Assembly: GCA_965601665.1 (NCBI GenBank)
Contig: OZ271833.1
Coordinates: forward strand, 2,666,001-2,730,000
Length of the DNA stretch: 64,000 nucleotides
Direction: 5' to 3'
Source of the DNA: JANQNX01 sp965601665
Lineage (GTDB): Bacteria; Pseudomonadota; Gammaproteobacteria; Eutrophobiales; Eutrophobiaceae
Shown here: positions 34,078 to 42,073 of the stretch, piece after piece
How positions within the stretch are numbered: position 1 is the stretch's first letter
Layout of the letters: each line of letters begins with the position of its first letter
Made by a program: the position numbers and the translations under genes
Notes under the pieces: model-generated
What the model was told of the DNA's origin: nothing
What the model saw: only the letters and a program-made list of their open reading frames with translations
Databases searched by the model: none

Positions 34078-34383
34078 ATGACTGAAAAAGAATATATGTC
34101 TAAAAATGAATCAATAGTTTTAGGTGTGGTCATCTTGATAATAATTTCAAGTTATCTAACTTTGTTACAAAAAAGTGAAGTGAATGATGATTTTTTAGGT
34201 GCTTACTTTATAGGAATATTTCTAGGGTATTGGCCAACACATAATTTTATATTTAAGAGAAATATCTATTTTGGAGGCTTCGTAGCTACCCCAGAAGAAA
34301 AGTATAAAACCCATAGGGTTTGTGGTTTCCTGATAGGTATATCATTTATCATTTACTGTCTGTTATCAATTTTTCCAATATGA
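34078..34383 (+). CDS. Cassette 8 gene B: three-helix membrane protein
   Basis: About 101 residues from ATG 34078; a GTG at 34063 would add five. Membrane segments lie at about 15-32, 43-58 and 83-100. The loop KRNIYFGGFVATPEEKYK is polar and positively charged. No known family. It follows motif copy 3 and is followed by copy 4, so it is bounded by direct repeats rather than attC sites. Confidence 0.6.
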   Translation: MTEKEYMSKNESIVLGVVILIIISSYLTLLQKSEVNDDFLGAYFIGIFLGYWPTHNFIFKRNIYFGGFVATPEEKYKTHRVCGFLIGISFIIYCLLSIFPI

Positions 34384-34401
34384 TTAATCATAAATCATTA
34401 A

Positions 34402-34417
34402 TGTCCACTTTTGGCCG
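34402..34417 (+). repeat. 16-bp motif, copy 4
   Basis: TGTCCACTTTTGGCCG, one base different from copy 3 and in the same direction, 18 bp after gene B. Confidence 0.7.
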
Positions 34418-34462
34418 ACTAATTAACAATATATTTAATCTACTCAAAACGGATATTAAATA

Positions 34463-34726
34463 ATGAAAATTAAAGCAGGAAATAAAGAGTTAACAGGAAC
34501 AGAACTATTTCATCTCGTTTTTCGAGGCTGGTTTGCTGGTGTTACTGCTATCTTTGTTCCGTTTTTATTTCTAGGTTTATTAGTTTCCGTACTTCCAGAC
34601 AATGATGAGAGTGCCGTTGGAATGATGCTTGGTGTATTTATGGTGCCATTTATTGCGGCAATGCAAGGTTTAATGATAGGAGCTCTTGTTTTATTTGGTT
34701 TGAAAATTTGGCCTCCAAAAAACTAA
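34463..34726 (+). CDS. Cassette 8 gene C: small two-helix membrane protein
   Basis: This 87-residue protein has a charged start (MKIKAGNKELTGTELFH), two predicted membrane segments (about 25-46 and 53-80) with an acidic loop (LPDNDESA) and a short cytoplasmic-type end WPPKN. No family recognised. It is followed by motif copy 5 and then attC8, the end of the cassette. Confidence 0.62.
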   Translation: MKIKAGNKELTGTELFHLVFRGWFAGVTAIFVPFLFLGLLVSVLPDNDESAVGMMLGVFMVPFIAAMQGLMIGALVLFGLKIWPPKN

Positions 34727-34758
34727 GATGAAAATATTAATATTTAGCTAAAATTAAA

Positions 34759-34774
34759 TGTCCACTTCTGGCCG
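34759..34774 (+). repeat. 16-bp motif, copy 5
   Basis: TGTCCACTTCTGGCCG, identical to copy 3, 32 bp after gene C and 34 bp before attC8. It continues into GTTAACT, which resembles a recombination core. Confidence 0.7.
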
Positions 34775-34808
34775 TTAACTGACTTACGTATTTACAAAAT
34801 GATAAAAC

Positions 34809-34865
34809 ACATAACAAATCACTTGAGCAGATCGCTTACGCGTCTGCTCACTTCAGTCGTTATGT
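34809..34865 (+). other. attC8 (57 bp)
   Basis: ACATAAC (34809-34815) complements GTTATGT, which opens cassette 8 at 32690 and is repeated at 34859-34865. This makes the whole 2.17-kb segment one cassette. The interior is identical to attC1. Confidence 0.92.
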
Positions 34866-34874
34866 GGCAGCCTA

Positions 34875-35225
34875 GTGTTTAATTGGATCTACAGAGGTGC
34901 TGATGCGAAGCTTGATCATTTTCTGTGCCGAATATTGGGTCGGCCATTCATATCATTCCGGCGTCGACACATACTTAGCGAGTTACGGCGTCTGGATAAA
35001 CTGGCTTGGAAAAGCAATCGGAATTTCAATAAAGCGTTGGATGGAATGAATGAAATGGGCATGTTTAGATGGAATGATTTATCACAGAGATTAGTTATGA
35101 GACTTATGCAACTTAAAGCACGCGGGTTTGAATTAGAATTATCCCAAGCAGAAATGCTAGACCAGGTAACAGAACCAACACTTCGCAGTGTTTTGGAGGA
35201 TGCCAATACTACTACTGCCACATAA
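34875..35225 (+). CDS. Cassette 9: basic soluble protein of unknown function
   Basis: This 116-residue protein starts at GTG 34875; no other start is in frame until residue 56. It is helical and rich in Arg and Leu, without a signal or membrane segment (FISFRRRHILSELRRLDKLAW; FELELSQAEMLDQV). There is a weak GGCAG before the GTG. TAA is supplied by ACATAAC of attC9. Function not recognised. Confidence 0.65.
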   Translation: MFNWIYRGADAKLDHFLCRILGRPFISFRRRHILSELRRLDKLAWKSNRNFNKALDGMNEMGMFRWNDLSQRLVMRLMQLKARGFELELSQAEMLDQVTEPTLRSVLEDANTTTAT

Positions 35226-35282
35226 CCAGTCGCTCAAGCACGGGACGGCGCAAAGCGCCGCCCCTTAGCTCGATCGTTATGT
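35220..35282 (+). other. attC9 (63 bp)
   Basis: ACATAAC (35220-35226) and GTTATGT (35276-35282). The interior matches attC3 except for two bases near the left end. Confidence 0.92.
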
Positions 35283-35286
35283 TTAC

Positions 35287-35646
35287 ATGAAAAACTGTAT
35301 GAAAAAGCTGATACTTATTGCGCCATTTTATTTATTTATCTCCTTCGCAAATGCTGAAGGCTTAGAGGAATACGCACAGAACCTTAATCAGCAATCTCAA
35401 TCTCAACTGGGCATTTCGCTAAAAGCATTGTCGTTCTTGATTGAATATTCGGAACGGACAGTATCACCTGACTACTTAAAAGCCACAGGCCAAATTAAAT
35501 ATTTTAATGAATTACTAGAAGCAGAATATATTGAAGTTGTAGAGCCTACTACCTCAATGGAATTACCTCTTGGGCAGGATTTCAAAAAAATAAAAACAAC
35601 AACAAAGGGGCTTTCTATCATATCCGGTGTTTCTAATAGTCCATGA
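35287..35646 (+). CDS. Cassette 10: secreted/periplasmic unknown protein
   Basis: This 119-residue protein has a good signal peptide (MKKLILIAPFYLFISFANA; cleavage near residue 23). The mature part is about 95 residues, mixed alpha/beta and without Cys. The N-terminal Met is 4 nt after the core site, and a second Met (MKKLIL) four codons on is an alternative. No family recognised. The gene stops 6 bp before attC10. Confidence 0.7.
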   Translation: MKNCMKKLILIAPFYLFISFANAEGLEEYAQNLNQQSQSQLGISLKALSFLIEYSERTVSPDYLKATGQIKYFNELLEAEYIEVVEPTTSMELPLGQDFKKIKTTTKGLSIISGVSNSP

Positions 35647-35652
35647 TTAAAA

Positions 35653-35713
35653 ACATAACAAGTCACTCCACAGCGACGCAGCAAAGCCGCGCCGCTGAGT
35701 TCAACCGTTATGT
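35653..35713 (+). other. attC10 (61 bp), last attC of the array
   Basis: ACATAAC (35653-35659) and GTTATGT (35707-35713) bound a family-B site almost identical to attC4 (AGCCGCGC in place of AGCTGCGC). After it no further attC appears, so the array ends here or the last cassette lost its site. Confidence 0.92.
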
Positions 35714-35747
35714 CTGCTCACAAGAAATAAATAACTCCAGTTTATGA

Positions 35748-35763
35748 TGTCCACTTCTGGCCG
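35748..35763 (+). repeat. 16-bp motif, copy 6 (right edge of integron)
   Basis: TGTCCACTTCTGGCCG, followed by GTTAGCA, in a core-like setting as in copy 5. It is the last integron-related sequence before yajL and is inverted relative to copy 1 at the integrase end. Confidence 0.7.
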
Positions 35764-35846
35764 TTAGCAGACACAAGTTTCTACCCCGTAAAGTAGGGGG
35801 CCGTTAAAAGGCGCAAGCAATGTAAAACGGAGTTACACAGAAAATA

Positions 35847-36392
35847 TTAACGGACCAATCCCTTTTCAACTTCATCCCTTATATCTTTTCCAACCAGTGC
35901 TTCTATCAAGGTCAGTGCAAAATCCATGGCCGTGCCCGGGCCTCTTGACGTGATGACTTTACCCGCGATGACGATCGCATCTCCGGTAACCGTCGTTTCT
36001 GAATTGGATTCCAGCACGCCGGGGTAGGCGGTTGCCTGTTTGCCAACTAACAGCCCTGCACTGGCCAGTACCTTGGGTGCGGCACAAATAGCAGCGGTAA
36101 ATTTTTCACTGTTGGCCATTTTGACAAGTACGTCCCGGATGCGTGGATCATTATCCAGATGATCGGCGCCGGGTAAACCGCCAGGCAATATCACCATGTC
36201 ATAATCGTCCAACAGGGCCGTATTGAGGTCGGTATCGGGGATCAATACTGTTTGACGACTGGCGGTAACGGGCTGCTTGTCCAGCCCTGCGCTTACCACG
36301 CTGATGCCGGCACGGCGAAGTAAATCAATTACCGTGACGGCTTCAAGCTCTTCACAGCCCTGCGCTAGTGGTATCAGTACTCTTTTGGGCAT
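35847..36392 (-). CDS. yajL: DJ-1/PfpI family protein YajL
   Basis: This 181-residue cytosolic protein starts MPKRVLIPLAQGCEELE, the YajL/ThiJ signature. It has the active-site Cys in AAICAAPK (about residue 106) and the GPGTAMDFAL end. YajL-type proteins act as chaperones and are reported to deglycate proteins. The frame extends upstream of 36392 into the deacetylase gene, but homologues start here. It overlaps the upstream gene by about 41 bp. Confidence 0.92.
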   Translation of the reverse strand: MPKRVLIPLAQGCEELEAVTVIDLLRRAGISVVSAGLDKQPVTASRQTVLIPDTDLNTALLDDYDMVILPGGLPGADHLDNDPRIRDVLVKMANSEKFTAAICAAPKVLASAGLLVGKQATAYPGVLESNSETTVTGDAIVIAGKVITSRGPGTAMDFALTLIEALVGKDIRDEVEKGLVR

Positions 36393-37167
36393 AGCGCCTG
36401 TCACTATGTTTCCTGGCATAAAGGGTTTTAATACCGACAAGGTTGACGCCGTGCTTTTCTATATCTTCAAGCATCTCGCCGAGTACCTCGATGGTTTCAG
36501 GATGCGGGTGTCCGATAGCCAGTGCCGAGCCTTTACGTTTTGCCGTTTCGACCAGTGTCATAAATTTCTTTTTCACATTATCCCTGGTCTGTATGTGGTC
36601 GAGGAAGACATCGCGGGTCAGGCAAGGCAGGTTATTCTCATGGGCTACGTTGGCAGCAATACTCTCACTACTGGTCACGCTGTCGATAAACATATAACCA
36701 TTCAGCTTCAGCGTTTCCATGAGCCATTGCATATGATCCGGATGACGCGTTAACAGGCTGCCCATATGATTGTTCAAACCAATGATGTTTGGCACGCGAC
36801 GCAGGTTGTTTTCAAGGATGGCAACAAACTCGTCGCGTTCCATATTCACTGTCAATCCACCTGGCCCCAGTTTTTTTGTGCTATCAACAGCCTGCATGGG
36901 CTGATGCAACAGTATCTCGCGGCCTTGTTCGAAGGCTATCCGTGATACGCGTTGTGCGTTGGGTGCATGTGGAAGGATGGAATAAACGATCGGCCCCGGT
37001 AATTCGAGGGCGCGTTGATCATCCTGCGAACGATAGCCAAGATCATCAATGATGATCGTGATGGTTGGTGAAATGTGATCTTCTGCGTATGTTGTAAAAG
37101 TGAACCAGCTAAGAAAAAGAAAAAATAAACCCCTGTTTGCTACTAACCCCAGCAGCTTTTGAGACAT
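36352..37167 (-). CDS. yibQ: Divergent polysaccharide deacetylase family protein (YibQ)
   Basis: This 271-residue protein has a signal peptide (LFFLFLSWFTFTTYAED). ITIIIDDLGYRSQDD is the metal-site Asp pair region (about residues 37-51), and GLNNHMGS (His near 129), FIDSVTS and AIGHPHPETI follow. This is DUF610/YibQ, in the NodB fold. It probably acts on envelope glycans, but the substrate is not established. It ends the gpmI-envC-ctpA-yibQ cluster. Confidence 0.9.
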   Translation of the reverse strand: MSQKLLGLVANRGLFFLFLSWFTFTTYAEDHISPTITIIIDDLGYRSQDDQRALELPGPIVYSILPHAPNAQRVSRIAFEQGREILLHQPMQAVDSTKKLGPGGLTVNMERDEFVAILENNLRRVPNIIGLNNHMGSLLTRHPDHMQWLMETLKLNGYMFIDSVTSSESIAANVAHENNLPCLTRDVFLDHIQTRDNVKKKFMTLVETAKRKGSALAIGHPHPETIEVLGEMLEDIEKHGVNLVGIKTLYARKHSDRRYAQKSTDTTSAGL

Positions 37168-37168
37168 A

Positions 37169-38476
37169 TTAACCCACCTTTTTTAAATGAATGGCCAAGC
37201 CCTTAAGTACGTTTAATGCCTCATAAAGCTGGTAGTCAGATTCTACCAGTGACGGTCCTTCTTGCTGATCCTTTGATTGATCAGTCTCGTTATTATCTTC
37301 ATCCTGTCCGTTAGACAGGTGTCCGCTTAAGTCGGATTCTTTAATAATGCCTGTCCGGGTGTCAATCTTACCCTGAAATCTGACAGGTTCAATCAATATG
37401 TCAGGTTCAATGCCAGCGGCCTGGATGGAGCGGCCCGAAGGCGTGTAATAACGCGCAGTAGTGAGTTTCAATGCCGCGGCATCATTCATCGGCAAGATGG
37501 TTTGTACCGAACCTTTACCAAAGGTTTTTTCACCCATAATGATGGCGCGGTCGTGGTCCTGTAAAGCACCGGCAACAATTTCTGATGCCGAGGCAGAGCC
37601 ACCGTTAACGAGAACAATAATTGGTGCATCGCTTAACATATCAGAGGGCTTGGCTGTAAATTTAAGGCGTGAGTCCTTAATCCTGCCCTCGGTGTAGACT
37701 ATCAGGCCGCTATCCAGGAATAAATCAGACACGCCAACGGCCGCATTCAAAATGCCGCCCGGGTTATTTCGCAAATCAAGGATCAAACCGCGCAGGTCTT
37801 CCTCATTTTCCTGCTGCAACTTTTCAATTTGCTTACGCAGATCCTCGGCCGTGTGCGACTGGAAATTAGAGATGCGCGCGTAGCCATAACCAGGCTCGAG
37901 AATTTTTCCCTTCACGCTTTTTACAGTAATGACGTCACGAATGATGGATATATCCAGTGGTTTTTCCTCGCCTTCACGGACGACTGTCAGAATTAATTCG
38001 CTGCCAGGTTTGCCACGCATCAGCTTCACGGCATCGTTCAGGCTCATGCCTTTAACGGATTTACCGCCCAGTCGGATAATCAGATCACCGGCAAGAATAC
38101 CGGCGCGAGATGCGGGGGTATCATCGATAGGAGATATTACCTTGACAAAGCCATCTTCCATTCCCACCTCGATGCCAAGCCCACCGAATTCTCCGGTCGT
38201 GCCTTCCTGTAATTCCTTGTATTCACTCTCGTCGAGAAAAGCAGAATGAGGATCTAATCCTTCCAGCATGCCCCTGATGGCGTTTTCAATTAGCTGTCGG
38301 TCATCAACGGTTTCCACGTAGTCATTTTTCACCTTGGCGAATACCTCGGTAAAGGTACGCAATTCATCCAGTGGCAGCGTATCTGCGCCATTGGCGGGTT
38401 CCTCGGTGTTGGCAAAACTGGCATTCAGTGCGAAAACCATCATGGTAGTGGCCAGCAGTGATATCGATTTATACAT
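37169..38476 (-). CDS. ctpA: Carboxy-terminal processing protease CtpA (S41)
   Basis: This 435-residue periplasmic serine protease has a signal peptide (ALNASFANT), a PDZ domain (about residues 90-170, GLGIEVGMEDGFVKV) and the S41 catalytic domain with NGGSASASEIVAGAL (nucleophile Ser near 306) and GEKTFGKGSVQT (general base Lys near 331). It trims or degrades envelope proteins, often cell-wall hydrolases. It sits between envC and yibQ. Confidence 0.95.
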   Translation of the reverse strand: MYKSISLLATTMMVFALNASFANTEEPANGADTLPLDELRTFTEVFAKVKNDYVETVDDRQLIENAIRGMLEGLDPHSAFLDESEYKELQEGTTGEFGGLGIEVGMEDGFVKVISPIDDTPASRAGILAGDLIIRLGGKSVKGMSLNDAVKLMRGKPGSELILTVVREGEEKPLDISIIRDVITVKSVKGKILEPGYGYARISNFQSHTAEDLRKQIEKLQQENEEDLRGLILDLRNNPGGILNAAVGVSDLFLDSGLIVYTEGRIKDSRLKFTAKPSDMLSDAPIIVLVNGGSASASEIVAGALQDHDRAIIMGEKTFGKGSVQTILPMNDAAALKLTTARYYTPSGRSIQAAGIEPDILIEPVRFQGKIDTRTGIIKESDLSGHLSNGQDEDNNETDQSKDQQEGPSLVESDYQLYEALNVLKGLAIHLKKVG

Positions 38477-38623
38477 TCTTTGCTCCGTTCAGCATCACGA
38501 CGATAATTTTAAGACTGGATAGAACAGCACTTGTTCATGTTCGACGAGTGACATAAGCATACTCGTGCAGGCTTGTTCATGACAAGCTGTAGTCTGTTCT
38601 TATCGGATGAATCGCGACAGGTA

Positions 38624-39793
38624 CTAGCCCCGCTGGCACCACAGGGCAGGGTTCAGGGGCTCCGCGCCCTTTCTGATTTCAAAGTACAGGGCTGTATCGG
38701 CCTGGCCGCCGCTATCACCCACCGTGGCAATCGTTTCACCGGCCAGCACCCAGTCTCCGGTGTTTTTGAGCAGGTTCTGATTGTGGCCGTAAAGACTCAT
38801 ATAGCCACCACCATGATCAACAATCATCAGCAAGCCAAGATTTCGAAACCAGTCTGCAAACACAACCTTGCCGGTACTTATCGCGGTGACCTCCGTGCCA
38901 GATTCGGCATCGATCAACACGCCTTGCCAGCGCAGGTTGCCACCTTTCTTCCTGTTACCAAACCGTTTCAGTAGCTTGCCATTAACCGGCCAGGCTAACG
39001 CACCCTTGAGCGTGTCAAACGGTGGCATATCTTCATAGACTTCAATTGTCACCGCCTGTTCCTGCTTCAGCTCAGATAACAGGCTGCCGAGTTCGCGCTC
39101 ATTTTCCTGTAGCGTGTGCAGCTCAATATCCTGTTCCTCGATATAGGCCTGCAGGCGTTCGATAATGTCGCGCCTGGACGCACGGTAGCGATGGAATTCG
39201 CCCAGCTTGTCTTCATGTCTTAACCGCAGGGCATCCAGCTGTTGCGTTTCCTTGCGGATATTTTGCTCAATGCTATTTGTCTCCTGCAGTGATTGCTGCA
39301 CAACATTGATTTTTTCTGCACGAATACGATTGTGATAATCGTAGTATGCCAATGCACGACCAACCCGGGCCGGGTCTTCCTGATTTAGCAACAGTTTGAT
39401 GTAGTCGTTACGGCCTATCTGATATGCTGCCCTGATCTGGTCAACCAGTTGTTTGCGTTCGGCCTCCAACGCCTGTTCGTGTTCCTTTTGTTCAAACTGC
39501 AGTGTTTCCAGTTCATTATTCTTTTGGGTAATCTGCGCCTTGATATCATGCAGGCGCGTTAGCGTCTGCGCACTGGTGACCTCATTCTCACGCAGTTCCT
39601 TGCGCAATTTTTCAGATTCGGTGCGCGCACCCTGGATACGATTTTCGACGTCCTTGATTCGGCTACGCAGGTCTTCCAGTCTGGCCTGGCCTTCTTCCTC
39701 GCTGACCTGTCCGGTTTCTGCAAAACTTGTAGTTATAGCGAGCATAACCACAGGGAGCAGGAGGAGGTGAATTGTGCCTGTCACTTTACGCAT
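38624..39793 (-). CDS. envC: Murein hydrolase activator EnvC
   Basis: This 389-residue periplasmic protein has a signal peptide, a long coiled coil (about residues 27-250) and a C-terminal LytM/M23-like domain (about 275-385). The metal-binding residues are not conserved: the His of HxxxD is Trp/Gly-type (LRWQGVLID), and the final HxH position reads LYFEIR. This marks a non-catalytic EnvC-type activator of division amidases, not an endopeptidase. Confidence 0.93.
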   Translation of the reverse strand: MRKVTGTIHLLLLPVVMLAITTSFAETGQVSEEEGQARLEDLRSRIKDVENRIQGARTESEKLRKELRENEVTSAQTLTRLHDIKAQITQKNNELETLQFEQKEHEQALEAERKQLVDQIRAAYQIGRNDYIKLLLNQEDPARVGRALAYYDYHNRIRAEKINVVQQSLQETNSIEQNIRKETQQLDALRLRHEDKLGEFHRYRASRRDIIERLQAYIEEQDIELHTLQENERELGSLLSELKQEQAVTIEVYEDMPPFDTLKGALAWPVNGKLLKRFGNRKKGGNLRWQGVLIDAESGTEVTAISTGKVVFADWFRNLGLLMIVDHGGGYMSLYGHNQNLLKNTGDWVLAGETIATVGDSGGQADTALYFEIRKGAEPLNPALWCQRG

Positions 39794-39800
39794 AGCTAGG

Positions 39801-41390
39801 CTATTCCCCGACCGCAGACTGCGTTTCCTCCTTTGACAGCGATAGCAGGGAATATCCGGTCATTTCTGTTGGCTGGGATATACCCATCATCGTGAGCATG
39901 GTGGGTGCTATATCAGACAGTGAGCCGGTGCCGGGTTTGAACTCGGCCTCGCGTCCTATGTATACAAGCGGAACCAGGTTACTGGTATGTGCCGTGTGCG
40001 CCTGTGATTTTATTTTTTCTGTTGTATAAGCGCGAAGTTGTTCGGCATTGCCATGGTCTGCAGTTATAAGAATTTCTCCGCCCACTGCGCTTGTTGTCTC
40101 AACGATTTCCCCAAGGCATCGGTCGATGGTTTCAATGGCCTTGACGGTCGCCGGAAAATTACCGGTGTGACCGACCATATCGGCGTTGGCGAAATTGCAA
40201 ACAATCATGTCATATTTTCTGCTGTTGATGGCCTCTTTGAGATTTTCGGTAATCTCTGCTGCGCTCATTTCCGGCGCTTCATCATAAGTACGCACATGCG
40301 GTGAAGGTACCAGTATGCGGTCCTCTCCCTCGAACACGGTTTCTTCGCCACCGTTATAAAAAAAGGTGACGTGGGCATATTTTTCTGTCTCGGCAATGCG
40401 TAACTGTTTAAGACCAAAACCGGAGACGTATTCACCCATGACGTTTTTCAGCTTGACCGGCGGAAACGCGACCGGGAATTCGTAGTTGGCCTTGTAGGAA
40501 GTCAGGCTGACGAAAGCAGCCAGTTCGGGAAAATGCTGTCGTTCAAAAGCCTGAAAGGCAGGCTTGGTAAAAGCGCGCGCCAGTTGCCGGGCGCGATCGG
40601 CCCGGTAGTTGGCAAACACCATCACATCGCCACCTTTGACAATAATTGGTCGCTGGTTCGGTTTTACGATTGCCGTAGGTTTCACAAACTCGTCGGTTTC
40701 TCCGCGGGCATAGGCCTGGTCCAGCGCAATAAATGGGTCAGCAGAGGTATATTCGGCCTTACCCTGGCTGATCAAATCATAGGCAAGCCTTGTCCTGTCC
40801 CAGTGCTTGTTACGATCCATTGCATAGAAGCGGCCGATAATCGATGCGAACTCACCCACACCCAGTTCACGCATTTTCAGTTGCGCATGGTGTAACGATT
40901 CCATGGCGGATTTAGGCGGTGTATCGCGCCCGTCAAGAAAGGCATGTAAATAAAGCTGTTTTGCGCCACACTCTGCGGCCAGCTCCATTAATGCAAAAAC
41001 ATGGTCCTGATGACTATGCACGCCACCGGGAGATAACAGTCCCAGCAGGTGGATAGCGCGGTTGTTCTGCACGGCCTGTGTAAAGGCCTTTTTTAAAGTA
41101 GCATTATCAAAAAAGCTGCCATCGCGAATGGCCTTGGTGATGCGGGTAAATTCCTGGTCAACAACGCGGCCGGAACCAATGTTCATGTGTCCAACCTCGG
41201 AATTCCCCATCTGTTCTGCGGGCAGCCCGACGTCGATACCCGAGGCACTGATCAAGGTATGCGGATATTCATTCCAGATCCTTTCCCAGTTCGGCTTGTT
41301 GGCGGTGTAGATGGCGTTATAGACGGTATTATCCGTGTGGCCCCAGCCATCAAGAATGATCAGAATTGTTGGTCTATGCGTGACTTGCAT
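39801..41390 (-). CDS. gpmI: 2,3-bisphosphoglycerate-independent phosphoglycerate mutase
   Basis: This 529-residue cytosolic glycolytic enzyme of the alkaline phosphatase superfamily contains the nucleophile Ser in MGNSEVGHMNIGSGR (about residue 63), HSHQDH and GRDTPPKS, and C-terminal metal ligands in NFANADMVGHTG and ITADHGNAEQ. It is transcribed first of the gpmI-envC-ctpA-yibQ group and divergent from the rhodanese gene. Confidence 0.98.
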   Translation of the reverse strand: MQVTHRPTILIILDGWGHTDNTVYNAIYTANKPNWERIWNEYPHTLISASGIDVGLPAEQMGNSEVGHMNIGSGRVVDQEFTRITKAIRDGSFFDNATLKKAFTQAVQNNRAIHLLGLLSPGGVHSHQDHVFALMELAAECGAKQLYLHAFLDGRDTPPKSAMESLHHAQLKMRELGVGEFASIIGRFYAMDRNKHWDRTRLAYDLISQGKAEYTSADPFIALDQAYARGETDEFVKPTAIVKPNQRPIIVKGGDVMVFANYRADRARQLARAFTKPAFQAFERQHFPELAAFVSLTSYKANYEFPVAFPPVKLKNVMGEYVSGFGLKQLRIAETEKYAHVTFFYNGGEETVFEGEDRILVPSPHVRTYDEAPEMSAAEITENLKEAINSRKYDMIVCNFANADMVGHTGNFPATVKAIETIDRCLGEIVETTSAVGGEILITADHGNAEQLRAYTTEKIKSQAHTAHTSNLVPLVYIGREAEFKPGTGSLSDIAPTMLTMMGISQPTEMTGYSLLSLSKEETQSAVGE

Positions 41391-41618
41391 AAAAGATAGT
41401 CGGGCCTGCTGCTAAATCGTCTGCCGGAATCGATTATAAAGATGTAAATGTCGGTTATTTCAGGTCATTTCCGTTTCGAGCTGCGCGAATGGTAGCATGT
41501 TTTACAGGCCGACTTCATCTGAATAATCACACTTGCTGGAGGCGTATTCACGGTTTTTTCAGACACCGATATCACGTATGATGCGTGCCTCTGAATTTTA
41601 GCAAGGCAGTCTTTTGGT

Positions 41619-42050
41619 ATGGAACGATTTCCCGAATTTGTGGCCAATCACCTGTTTCTTTTTTCCCTGCTGGTAGCCATCCTGATGCTACTGGTCTGGA
41701 ATCTATTTGGCGATTCGCTGAGTGGCGTAAAAATGTTGCAGCCGGCAGATGTGACCCGCCTAATCAACAAGGAAGACGCCATCGTGATTGATTTACGCAG
41801 CGAAACCGATTTTGAAAAAGGCCACATCATTAATGCGATGAATATACCGCTGGCCGAACTGCCTGACCAACTGGATAAATTAAAACCCCATAAACAAAAA
41901 GAAGTCATTGTTAATTGCGCTAATGGCAGCGTTTCTGCAAAGGAAGCAAGAAAGCTGATGAACGAGGGCTTTGAAAAGGTTTCCTGCCTTAAAGGGGGGG
42001 TGCTTGCCTGGCAGAACGCCAGCCTGCCTTTAACCAAGGGAAAAAATTAA
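41619..42050 (+). CDS. Membrane-anchored rhodanese-like protein (YibN type)
   Basis: This 143-residue protein has one N-terminal membrane helix (about 10-28) and a rhodanese domain (about 40-137) with the active-site loop CANGSVSAKEA (Cys near residue 107). It may carry a persulfide sulfur. In E. coli the order is yibN-grxC-secB-gpsA; here grxC is absent and secB follows 24 bp later. Confidence 0.93.
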   Translation: MERFPEFVANHLFLFSLLVAILMLLVWNLFGDSLSGVKMLQPADVTRLINKEDAIVIDLRSETDFEKGHIINAMNIPLAELPDQLDKLKPHKQKEVIVNCANGSVSAKEARKLMNEGFEKVSCLKGGVLAWQNASLPLTKGKN

Positions 42051-42073
42051 TTACCTACTAAAACGAGAACACC

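Larger units (their letters stand above)
28657..35713. mobile_element. Chromosomal integron: intI, attI region, ten cassettes
   Basis: The integrase gene on the minus strand is divergent from an array of plus-strand genes separated by ten attC sites. Each cassette can be closed: the first bases of every cassette (GTTRRRY core) are the complement of the RYYYAAC core that opens its own attC, as expected for excisable circles. This match is exact for cassettes 2-10 and has one mismatch for cassette 1. The element lies between ubiB and yajL. Base composition is clearly more AT-rich than the flanks for most cassettes. Confidence 0.95.

Noticed and set aside
28657..35846. CRISPR array (regular repeats at 28.6-35.8 kb)
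   Set aside because: The repeats are attC palindromes and a 16-bp motif separated by genes of variable length, not 25-40-bp repeats with short spacers.
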